Assembly (NCBI RefSeq): GCF_002160305.1
Contig: NZ_NFKI01000013.1
Span: 1 to 64,000 of the forward strand
Reading direction: 5' to 3'
DNA from: Pseudoflavonifractor sp. An184
Lineage (GTDB): Bacteria > Bacillota > Clostridia > Oscillospirales > Oscillospiraceae
Length of the DNA stretch: 64,000 nucleotides
Shown here: one piece after another, positions 57,107 to 64,000 of the stretch
Numbering within the stretch: the stretch's first letter is position 1
How the letters are laid out: each line of letters starts with the position of its first letter
The notes under the pieces: model-generated
The model's input: the letters and a program-made list of their open reading frames with translations, nothing else
Databases searched by the model: none
What the model was told of the DNA's origin: nothing
Position numbers and translations under genes: made by a program

Positions 57107-58955
57107 ATATATCCCCTTCATCCCAGAACCTGTCGAGGGGCAGGCTGTGCTGGGCAATTTCAACCGCATCCTCAAGTACAAGGGCGCGGACGATGTGTCC
57201 ATGGTGCTCCAGCGGGGGATGCCACTGTACGAGATGGAGAAACAGGAGACGGTGGGCGGGAACCCGGACGGTAACCTGGTGATCCGGGGGGAGTGCGTCT
57301 CCGCCTGTGCCTATCTGAAGGATCGGGGCATCCAGGTGGATCTGGTCTATATCGATCCGCCTTTTGCCAGCGGCGCCGACTACGCCAAGAAGGTCTACAT
57401 CCGCCGGAATCCCAAGGTGGCCGAGGCCATCGCCCAGGCGGAGCAGGAGCTGGACATCGACGAGCTGAAAGCCTTTGAGGAGAAGATGTACGGCGATGTG
57501 TGGGACAAGGAGAAGTACCTCAACTGGATGTATGAGAACCTCATGGCCATCAAGAGCGTCATGAGCGAGACGGCTTCTATCTACGTACATTTGGATTTTC
57601 ATGTTGGGCACTATGTCAAAATCCTATTGGACGAGATTTTTGGAGAAGATAACTACCAAAATGATATATATTGGTATTACTACAACAAATTGCACGGTGC
57701 AACTAAACAGGTATTCCCCAGAGCAACTGATATGATTCTTTATTATGTAAAAAATCGTGAAGCGGGTTTTACATTTCATCACTTGACAGAGGAACGGGAG
57801 AAGCCTATTAAAAAACTTAAATATAGCTTTGTTAATGGGCATATTCAAAATGATAAGGATGAAAGCGGAAAGTCTATTACCTATTTGAGTACTGAACGGC
57901 AGATAGATAATGTATGGAAAATCTCAATGCTTCAACCCGCAGATAAAACAGAACCTACTGGCTATGCAACCCAAAAACCAGAAGCACTTCTCGAACGCAT
58001 TATCAAAGCCTCCTCCAACGAGGGGATGCTGGTCGCCGACTTTTTCGGCGGCAGCGGTGTCACGGCGGCGGTGTCCAGCAAGCTGGGCCGCCGGTTCATC
58101 CACTGTGACATCGGCCTCAACTCCATCCAGACCACCCGGGACCGCCTGAAAACGGACGGGGCCCAGTTTCAGGTGCTGGAGATCAAGGACGGCGTCCAGC
58201 TCTACCGCAACCCGGTCCAGACCATGGACAAGATCAAATCCCTGATCCCCGGCTTGAAAAACGAGGACTCCCTGGACTCCTTCTGGGAGGGTGCCGTCAC
58301 CGACAGCAGGCTGGGCACCATCCCGGTCTATGTCCCCAACCTGATGGACAGCTCCTCCAAGCTGCTGGATGTGGTGACCATGAACCGCATCATCCACCAG
58401 GCCATCCCCGACCTGGACAGCAGCATCAAAAAGGTCATCGTCTACTACATCGACATCACCAGTGAGGAGGAGATCCGTAAGTTCATCGCCCAGGACGACA
58501 GCACCGATGTGGAGATCGAGCTGCGGGATCTGAAAGCGGTGCTGGACGGCGTGGTCATCGGCGACTGGGCGGAATTCCATGTGGAGGAGCGGACAGACGA
58601 CCTCTTCGGCCGTTATGCCGTGGTGGTGGATGCCTTTGTCAGCGACCGGGTGCTCCAGAAGATCGACGAGTTTAACCAAAAGGCCCGCATGAACGCCACT
58701 GCCAAGAAGCCCTTTAAGCCCATCGAGATCAGCGACACCGGCCTGGAGCTGATCGAGTACCTGAGCCTGGACTGCACCGCCGGCCAGGGCGAATGGCACT
58801 CCGACAGCGAGATCAAGATCGACAAAAATGGCTTTGTCATCCGCAACGGCGAGAAAACCAAGGAATTCTGGGACGGAACGATCCGCAGTGAGAAGAAGCC
58901 CCTGCGGCTGAAGATCCGCAATATCTGCGGGGACGAGACGGTCTGGGAGGTGTGA
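57096..58955 (+). CDS. Type III-like DNA methyltransferase subunit (Mod)
   Basis: A 619-residue beta-class (N4-cytosine/N6-adenine) DNA methyltransferase. Motif IV comes first, VYIDPPFASGADY (about 85-95; DPPF instead of DPPY), and motif I later, VADFFGGSGVTAA (about 313-325), with GYATQKPEALLERII just before it. The region between (about residues 165-303) is the target recognition domain. It is encoded by AT-rich DNA while both ends are GC-rich, so the recognition domain looks swapped in. The C-terminal about 290 residues probably contact Res. Translation is coupled to the preceding gene by an 11-nt overlap. Confidence 0.9.
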   Translation: MPIKYIPFIPEPVEGQAVLGNFNRILKYKGADDVSMVLQRGMPLYEMEKQETVGGNPDGNLVIRGECVSACAYLKDRGIQVDLVYIDPPFASGADYAKKVYIRRNPKVAEAIAQAEQELDIDELKAFEEKMYGDVWDKEKYLNWMYENLMAIKSVMSETASIYVHLDFHVGHYVKILLDEIFGEDNYQNDIYWYYYNKLHGATKQVFPRATDMILYYVKNREAGFTFHHLTEEREKPIKKLKYSFVNGHIQNDKDESGKSITYLSTERQIDNVWKISMLQPADKTEPTGYATQKPEALLERIIKASSNEGMLVADFFGGSGVTAAVSSKLGRRFIHCDIGLNSIQTTRDRLKTDGAQFQVLEIKDGVQLYRNPVQTMDKIKSLIPGLKNEDSLDSFWEGAVTDSRLGTIPVYVPNLMDSSSKLLDVVTMNRIIHQAIPDLDSSIKKVIVYYIDITSEEEIRKFIAQDDSTDVEIELRDLKAVLDGVVIGDWAEFHVEERTDDLFGRYAVVVDAFVSDRVLQKIDEFNQKARMNATAKKPFKPIEISDTGLELIEYLSLDCTAGQGEWHSDSEIKIDKNGFVIRNGEKTKEFWDGTIRSEKKPLRLKIRNICGDETVWEV

Positions 58956-59030
58956 AATGCCCCTCCAGCTTCAATTAAATTATTGAATCCAGACAGGAAA
59001 TAGCTACTAAAATAGATGAGCCACATAATA

Positions 59031-59068
59031 AACGTGCCAGAAACTTCCCCTTGTTTCTGGCACGTTTC
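59031..59068. terminator. Bidirectional terminator between convergent operons
   Basis: AAACGTGCCAGAAAC / GTTTCTGGCACGTTT type hairpin with flanking T- and A-rich ends. Confidence 0.85.
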
Positions 59069-59077
59069 CTATATTGT

Positions 59078-60379
59078 TCAAAGTCTCCGATTGCTCTGAT
59101 ACTCGATTATCCACCAAATTAATCCAAATATAAACAGAAGAATAACAACAATGAAACCCTGTTCAAATGGCACTCCAAAGTGCTCCTCTATAACATCAAG
59201 AGTTCCAATCGCACCAATTAAAGAGATGACATAAAGCAAAATGTTCAAAATTGTAGCATTTCTGTTTTTCTTTAGATCATTCTGTACAGTTAAATAGGAT
59301 ATTTTTAGTTGAAGAGCTTCAAAATGCTTTTTGTACGTCACACTCTCCTTAATGCAGTTTAACAGATTGTGCGTTTCTATTGGAAGGTTTGGTGAGCAAA
59401 AGAGATTTTGCAAATACATATTATTTCTTACCAGCCTATGTATGTCGGTTTCGTCTTCAAGGTTAGTTATTTGGAAAACATGAATATAAAGTTTTACCGC
59501 CTCCAATATAATTGCTGTAAACAGAACAGCGGTAATTTCATTATTATTAAAGTTTGAAATTACACTACACCCGTCTTGCGGATAATACTCATACAAGTTT
59601 ACAGTGCTAATATCTTTAATGGTGGAAACTGGTTCTTTAGTACCCATAAGCTTGCATAAATAGTCCGGAATGTTTTCTATATTATTGGAAAAAACCACTG
59701 TATCATGGACAAATGAATATTCTTGGGCACGGGAGGATTTATTTGATAGTTCCCATATAAAATTAGAAATCATTTCATATATAACTTCAGGCGTTCTCAT
59801 GTCCGCATTGGTAGTATGCTCCACATCAAAAAATTGATATTTTTCAATATGGAGCAAATTATAGTTTTTTGTCTTTGCGCCCACATCATCTTTTGATAGG
59901 GGTTTTCCAGTCTTATAGTCTATGATTTCAAAGACGACAAACCAGACGCCATTCATCATAAATGCGCCCGCATCCACTTGATACATTTGACCGTTAATCC
60001 AAACGAGAAAAGGATCAAGCCAAATAGTAAATGAAATTTTGAAATAGCGACTATCTAAAAAAACAGATTGCGCATGCCGAAGATTGGTATAAAAGCCAGA
60101 ATCTTTTACGGTATCAGCAGTACCGAGTGGCTTGAAAGAAAACGTACTTCCTTGATGTACATAATCATATTCAACTTTTACTTTCAAATTTCCATCAACA
60201 GAGATAAAGACATCATCTGTTGCAATAAAAGATAGATGGTGCTTTATTAGCAGAGATTGTATATTCTGCTTTTTTCCAAGATGAAATAGCCGATAGATTT
60301 TTCTCGAAATTCTGTTTGCCGTCGTCATAGTATAGTGTGTTGGATCGTATGCACTTATAAATAAAACAGTGTCACCCAC
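59078..60379 (-). CDS. AT-rich membrane protein of unknown function
   Basis: A 433-residue protein with a long soluble N-terminal region and two C-terminal transmembrane helices (NILLYVISLIGAIGTLDVIE and GFIVVILLFIFGLIWWIIEY), ending in a basic tail. It starts at GTG (60379), with AGGAGG ten nt upstream. It lies 35 nt after the DUF6076 gene and is likely in its operon, yet is much more AT-rich. A soluble domain plus a C-terminal two-helix anchor is a layout seen in phage-defence effectors, but no known effector motif is visible. Unassigned. Confidence 0.75.
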   Translation of the reverse strand: MGDTVLFISAYDPTHYTMTTANRISRKIYRLFHLGKKQNIQSLLIKHHLSFIATDDVFISVDGNLKVKVEYDYVHQGSTFSFKPLGTADTVKDSGFYTNLRHAQSVFLDSRYFKISFTIWLDPFLVWINGQMYQVDAGAFMMNGVWFVVFEIIDYKTGKPLSKDDVGAKTKNYNLLHIEKYQFFDVEHTTNADMRTPEVIYEMISNFIWELSNKSSRAQEYSFVHDTVVFSNNIENIPDYLCKLMGTKEPVSTIKDISTVNLYEYYPQDGCSVISNFNNNEITAVLFTAIILEAVKLYIHVFQITNLEDETDIHRLVRNNMYLQNLFCSPNLPIETHNLLNCIKESVTYKKHFEALQLKISYLTVQNDLKKNRNATILNILLYVISLIGAIGTLDVIEEHFGVPFEQGFIVVILLFIFGLIWWIIEYQSNRRL

Positions 60380-60414
60380 TTGTAATTAACCTCCTGTTCA
60401 GCTTACAGATTATC

Positions 60415-61800
60415 TTACTTCGGCCAAATCGTTTCCATGGAGCTTCTGGCCGCCTCAGCGATCAAACGTTTCATGAGCTCCATCTGTGGATCAGGCTCGT
60501 GAGGGACAAGCATCTCCTCCAACTCCTTGGCGTGGGCCTTGGGATCCACCGGATTCTCCACACCGTAACGGTCGTGGAGACTGGCATGTCCGCCCCTTGC
60601 CTTTCGGATCTGCTCCCCAGCGGTGATCACAGTCCATTCCGGATTGTCTGCGGACAGATCCAGGTGCATCATATTCACAAACAGTTTCTCTGGAACAAAG
60701 TCCATGTCCCGCTTGATGTACGCCCGCCAAGATGTCCGGTCCGGCTCGGGGAGCGTATCCCGGGCGGCTTTGTGGGTGTTCAGGTCCCCGTCTATGTCGA
60801 TCCGCCGAAGGAACTCCTCGGCGGAGATGCCGCCCGCCTGATATTCCTTCTTTGCCTCACGCGCCCCGTCCAGCCATGCCTCGTACTGCGTTCTGCCGAA
60901 AGGGAGCAAGTGGTTTTCCCCATCCGGGCCAGCCAGCTCCAGCCGGTTGGCCCGCTCCTCCAGCCGCCGGCGCAGGCGCTCGTAGATCGCCAGTGCCTCA
61001 TCCGTCTCTGCCCGGAACCGGCGCATGCGCTTAGCCCCCTCCTGCTTGCATGGTCTTCCATCCACTTCTCCGTAACAGTATCGGGACTCCGCCTCGGTTC
61101 TTGGCACAAAATACTGCCAGCAGTTCTCGCAGCGGGCGATCCGCTGCCTGTCCTGCTGAAAGTAGAGAGACAGCTCCGCCAGACAGAGTTCGTACAGATC
61201 ACGCAGAGCATATTCCCTGACTGTGCCCACGGGAGCACCAGCCTGTTTCGGCAAAAAGCGGATGGGAAACGTTCGGTCAATGAGGCCCGGCCAGGTGTCC
61301 TCCAGCGCACGGAAGCGGTCCCGTTGAGTTCCGCGCTCGAAGTCCGCAAAGCCGATCTCAAAAATGTTTTTCATCCGATTCTGCAGAAAACATGGGTGGC
61401 GCAATGCATTCAAAACAGCAAAGGCCTTTCGAGAGGCAAAAATCGGCTGCCCATCATCCAGCAGCTTTGTAGCAGGAGCCAGGTAATACAAGACATCCCA
61501 ATACGCTGCGGGCATAATTTCCGCGAGTTGCCCCGCCAAGGGGATTGCCTGCTGCGCGAAGTCCTCATAGTCCTCGTAGGGCACCTCGCTGCGCTCCTCA
61601 AACACATCGTGCTCCTCCCACAGGCGTTCTACCGAGGCCCGATAAGAGGAAAAATCAAAGTTCACAAAGGAGACCAGCTCCTCGGTGGGCGACTGCCCGT
61701 GCAGATGCATCTCCTGGCCGTCCAGCCAAACCAAGATCAACTCAACCGTCTCCCCGGTATCTGTCAAAAGATAGATACCGGGTTTTCTTTTTCTGTCCAT
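60415..61800 (-). CDS. DUF6076-like protein
   Basis: A 461-residue soluble protein. The middle contains a zinc-knuckle-like cluster (CENCWQYFVPRTEAESRYC ... GRPC), after which comes a charged helical region (RMRRFRAETDEALAIYERLR). The overall pattern matches DUF6076 proteins, which are frequent accessory genes on clostridial integrative and mobilizable elements; no function is known. The ATG at 61800 is preferred because an AGGGCGG site precedes it. It is divergent from the RepA-like gene. Confidence 0.75.
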   Translation of the reverse strand: MDRKRKPGIYLLTDTGETVELILVWLDGQEMHLHGQSPTEELVSFVNFDFSSYRASVERLWEEHDVFEERSEVPYEDYEDFAQQAIPLAGQLAEIMPAAYWDVLYYLAPATKLLDDGQPIFASRKAFAVLNALRHPCFLQNRMKNIFEIGFADFERGTQRDRFRALEDTWPGLIDRTFPIRFLPKQAGAPVGTVREYALRDLYELCLAELSLYFQQDRQRIARCENCWQYFVPRTEAESRYCYGEVDGRPCKQEGAKRMRRFRAETDEALAIYERLRRRLEERANRLELAGPDGENHLLPFGRTQYEAWLDGAREAKKEYQAGGISAEEFLRRIDIDGDLNTHKAARDTLPEPDRTSWRAYIKRDMDFVPEKLFVNMMHLDLSADNPEWTVITAGEQIRKARGGHASLHDRYGVENPVDPKAHAKELEEMLVPHEPDPQMELMKRLIAEAARSSMETIWPK

Positions 61801-61946
61801 AGTCTGCCGCCCTTCCGTCGCATCGACTTTTGCAGAAAACAGGGAAGTTCCTTTCCTATGTAAGTTTTCTTTTCCTGATTTTATCATGAGAACGGCGGAA
61901 AAGAAACTATCGCTTTTGAGAACATACAGGAAAGGATGTGTAGGAA

Positions 61947-62927
61947 ATGGCGCCTGATTTGAAACTCATCTCCATGGACGAGATCAAAGCAGAGGAGGTG
62001 AAATGGCTCTGGTATCCGTACCTTCCGCGAGGGAAGCTGACCATTGTCCAGGGTGACCCCGGCGAGGGCAAGACCACCTTCGTGCTGGCGGTGATCGCCG
62101 CCCTGACCCGGGGCGAGACTCTGCCGGAGAGTGAAAAAACGCTGGAACCGCTGAATGTGATCTACCAGACGGCGGAGGACGGGTTGGCGGACACCATCAA
62201 GCCACGGCTGGATGCCGCCGGTGCGGACTGCGCCCGGGTGTTGGTCATCGACGAGAGCCAACAGGAGCTGACCCTCTGCGACCAGCGGCTGGAGCAGGCG
62301 GTTCGCCGGACTGGGGCACAGCTCATTGTGCTGGATCCCATCCAGGCATATCTGGGAAACGATGTGGACATGCATAGGGCCAATGAGGTACGTCCCGTTT
62401 TGAAACGGGTGGCGGCTATGGCGGAGCGCACTGGCTGCGCCGTGATCCTCATCGGGCACATGAACAAGGCTCAAGGGCTGAAGTCCGGCTACCGTGGACT
62501 GGGCTCCATCGACTTTCGGGCGGCGGCCCGGAGTGTCCTGGTGGTGGGGCGGCTGAAAGAGGATCCAACGGTGCGTGTGGTCGCCCAGGACAAGAACAGC
62601 CTTGCTCCAGAGGGAAAGTCGATTGCCTTCCTGCTGGATGGGGAGCACGGCTTCCAGTGGAAGGGGGCCTGCGACCTGTCGGTGGACGATGTGCTCAGCG
62701 GCAGCGGAAAGCTCCAGACCAAGACCACCCAGATGGAGGAGGTGCTGGAGCAGGTGCTCACAGAACCTGTGCCAGCAGAGGCAGTGCTGAACCGAGCGAA
62801 GGAACTGGGTGTGTCGGAGCGCACGCTGATGATCGCCAAGAAAAACTTGGGCGTCGTTTCAGAGAAACGGGGCAGCCAGTGGTATTGGCGGCTACCGGAG
62901 CAAGGCTGTAAGGATGTAACGGTATAA
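61947..62927 (+). CDS. RepA-like AAA-family ATPase
   Basis: A 326-residue RecA/KaiC-fold ATPase similar to RSF1010 RepA helicase-type proteins. Walker A is GDPGEGKTTF (about 36-45), Walker B LIVLDPIQAYLG (about 128-139), with VILIGHMNKAQG and GSIDFRAAARSVL as sensor regions. The C-terminal about 70 residues form a winged-helix-like domain (PAEAVLNRAKELGVSERTLM). Such proteins help replication of mobilizable elements after excision. AAAGGATG precedes the ATG. Confidence 0.88.
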   Translation: MAPDLKLISMDEIKAEEVKWLWYPYLPRGKLTIVQGDPGEGKTTFVLAVIAALTRGETLPESEKTLEPLNVIYQTAEDGLADTIKPRLDAAGADCARVLVIDESQQELTLCDQRLEQAVRRTGAQLIVLDPIQAYLGNDVDMHRANEVRPVLKRVAAMAERTGCAVILIGHMNKAQGLKSGYRGLGSIDFRAAARSVLVVGRLKEDPTVRVVAQDKNSLAPEGKSIAFLLDGEHGFQWKGACDLSVDDVLSGSGKLQTKTTQMEEVLEQVLTEPVPAEAVLNRAKELGVSERTLMIAKKNLGVVSEKRGSQWYWRLPEQGCKDVTV

Positions 62928-63105
62928 GGGTGTTGCAATCTTGCATTCTTCCTCCTCTGCAGATAACGGCCACAGAGGAGCGGAGATTCCGTCGACGGAG
63001 ATTCCTCCCGTTCGGGAGGGCAAGCATCGCGTCCGGCTATACGCCGGCCACAGTTCCGGGGCGCTGCCCCGGCCCCCAGCCCCTGAAGGGGAGAGAGGAG
63101 TATCA
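62928..63105. other. Candidate oriT region
   Basis: About 180 bp between the ATPase and mobC with dense inverted repeats: CTCCTCTG (62952-62959) / CAGAGGAG (62973-62980) around AGATAACGGC; a direct repeat GGAGATTCC (62982-62990, 62997-63005); CCTCCCG-TT-CGGGAGG (63004-63019); CCGGC-TATA-CGCCGG (63033-63048); and a GGGG/CCCC stem before mobC. Relaxase and MobC genes start just downstream, the usual place for a transfer origin. The nic site is not identified. Confidence 0.45.
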
Positions 63106-63417
63106 ATGCAGAGAGAAAAGAAAACGGAGATCATCACCCTACGGGTGACGCCCCGCACCAAAGACCGCATCCGGGCCAAAGCGCAGGAGCTGGGCCTGAC
63201 CGTCACTGACTACCTGTGTCTGTGCGGTCTGGGCAAGAAAATCGTCCAGGTGGACGGCCTGGACAAGGTGCTGTCCGAACTGAAAGCCCAGGGGCGGAAT
63301 CTCAATCAGCTCACCACCCTGGCCAACATGGGAAAGATCACCGTCGTGTACGGGGACAGGCTGGCGGAGAACTACGGACAGGTCAGCGAGCAGCTCCGGC
63401 AGCTCCTGCGGAGGTGA
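63106..63417 (+). CDS. mobC: MobC-like relaxosome protein
   Basis: A 103-residue basic protein: EIITLRVTPRTKDRIRAKAQ (ribbon-helix-helix type N-terminus), LGLTVTDYLCLCGLG, then LKAQGRNLNQLTTLANMGKI, the conserved MobC/BfmC-like 'GxNLNQLT' stretch. It helps the relaxase at the transfer origin. The ATG at 63106 follows GAGAGAGGAG. It ends four nt before the relaxase start. Confidence 0.88.
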   Translation: MQREKKTEIITLRVTPRTKDRIRAKAQELGLTVTDYLCLCGLGKKIVQVDGLDKVLSELKAQGRNLNQLTTLANMGKITVVYGDRLAENYGQVSEQLRQLLRR

Positions 63418-63421
63418 CGGG

Positions 63422-64000
63422 ATGGCCACTTTCACCGCAATCAAAAATCGTGGTGGCGGCAGAGGCGCTCTCGGCGGTGTGCTGCGATACACCCAACAGG
63501 AGGAAAAAACGCTGTGGGAGGGGCGGCAGCTGGTGACCGGTTGGAACTGCACCGCCCAGTCCGCCCTCTCCGAAATGCAGCTCACCAAGGAGCGGTATCG
63601 GAAAACGGACGGGCGGCAGTACTACCACTTCGTCCAGTCCTTCGCAGAGACGGACGACCTGACGCCCCAGGAGGTCCACACCATCGGTCTGGAGCTGGCC
63701 CAGCGGGAGTTCCCCAATTTCGAGGTGCTGGTGGCCACCCACATCGACACTGGCCATCTGCACAATCACCTGGTGGTGAACAGCGTCTCTTTCCAAAACG
63801 GCAAGAAACTCCACCAGAGCGCCGCTGACCTACAGGCCCACCGGCTGGCCAGTGATGAAATATGCCTTGCCCATGGACTGGAAATTTTGCCTCCGCCCCA
63901 GAAGCAGATGAAACAGAAGCGGATAGGCAGTCGGGAATACCGCTCTGCCGCCAAGGGCGAGAGTTGGAAGTTCCGGCTGACCCGTGCCATCGACCTGTGT
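63422..64000 (+). CDS. Relaxase/mobilization nuclease (MobA/VirD2 type), truncated by window end
   Basis: The first about 193 residues of a relaxase that nicks the transfer origin and leads the strand into the recipient. YYHFVQSFAETDDLTPQEVH and the metal-binding three-His motif HIDTGHLHNHLVVNSVSF (about 107-124) are diagnostic. The likely catalytic Tyr is in the N-terminal LRYTQQEEKT region. The C-terminal part is outside the window. The ATG at 63422 follows the GGAGGTGA that ends mobC. Confidence 0.93.
   Translation, partial: MATFTAIKNRGGGRGALGGVLRYTQQEEKTLWEGRQLVTGWNCTAQSALSEMQLTKERYRKTDGRQYYHFVQSFAETDDLTPQEVHTIGLELAQREFPNFEVLVATHIDTGHLHNHLVVNSVSFQNGKKLHQSAADLQAHRLASDEICLAHGLEILPPPQKQMKQKRIGSREYRSAAKGESWKFRLTRAIDLC

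Larger units (their letters stand above)
53262..64000. mobile_element. Left part of a probable integrative mobilizable element at tRNA-Thr
   Basis: Downstream of the tRNA the chromosomal housekeeping gene content stops and is replaced by a restriction-modification operon, AT-rich genes of unknown function, DUF6076, a RepA-like ATPase, MobC and a relaxase. Base composition swings sharply within it (56.26-57.09, 57.59-58.00 and 58.96-60.41 kb are clearly AT-rich). Genes for replication/mobilization plus a tRNA gene at the border fit an element integrated at the tRNA. The integrase and the other end are outside the window, and the exact boundary is not proven. Confidence 0.7.

Overview
The window is about 64 kb of GC-rich (roughly 60%) low-GC-phylum-type (Firmicutes) chromosome. 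Gene content points to a spore-forming anaerobic gut clostridium of the Oscillospiraceae type (Flavonifractor / Lawsonibacter / Intestinimonas-like): spoVAC, oxygen-independent HemZ, pyrK/pyrD type 1B, a T-box in front of thrS, PadR and ECF sigma modules, and large amounts of interspersed 'TAGGGGCGG' and 'CTTCCCC..GGGGAAGG' intergenic repeats. This genus-level placement is inference from memory of such genomes, not a search result.

Layout. 1-1.9 kb: repeat element, ECF sigma factor and its membrane anti-sigma partner. 1.9-4.2 kb (minus): thrS with a complete T-box leader. 4.2-7.2 kb: xpaC - small membrane protein - xpaC fragment - small membrane protein - telA. 7.2-22.4 kb (plus): TPM-domain protein, SSB-like protein, recJ, relA/spoT, dtd, MBL hydrolase, divergent small gene/XRE pair, hemZ, nucleoside kinase and a GH13 amylase, broken up by long composite intergenic repeats. 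22.5-24.5 kb: a TIR-bounded repeat inside a duplicated terminator hairpin, then DUF3796-XRE. 24.6-26.5 kb (minus): second ECF sigma/anti-sigma module with PepSY domains. 26.6-31.5 kb: gluQ, an AGCS symporter, a MATE exporter with a coupled leader peptide, cdd. 31.6-38.1 kb: pyrimidine operon pyrC-pyrF-(zinc-ribbon protein)-pyrK-pyrD followed by DUF1622 and a histidine phosphatase-GNAT fusion. 38.2-42.5 kb: cytidylate-kinase-like protein and a PadR operon containing a duplicated two-gene membrane module. 42.5-48.0 kb: polyphosphate metabolism (ppk, ppx) divergent from a secreted SLH-anchored phosphoesterase. 48.1-52.6 kb: YibE/F, SstT, SpoVAC, DUF6512, phosphopantetheinyl transferase.

At 53.2 kb there is a tRNA-Thr(CGU) preceded by an exact 50-nt copy of its 5' part. 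Beyond it, to the end of the window, lies what looks like one end of an integrative mobilizable element: a Res / unknown / Mod restriction-modification operon of mosaic base composition, a convergent two-gene operon (DUF6076 and an AT-rich membrane protein), a RepA-like ATPase, MobC and a truncated relaxase. No integrase is seen inside the window.

The least explained structures are the non-coding ones: several families of dispersed repeats whose hairpins keep pairing while their sequence changes from copy to copy, and a miniature TIR-bounded element that is found next to, or between two copies of, a terminator-like hairpin at three places.
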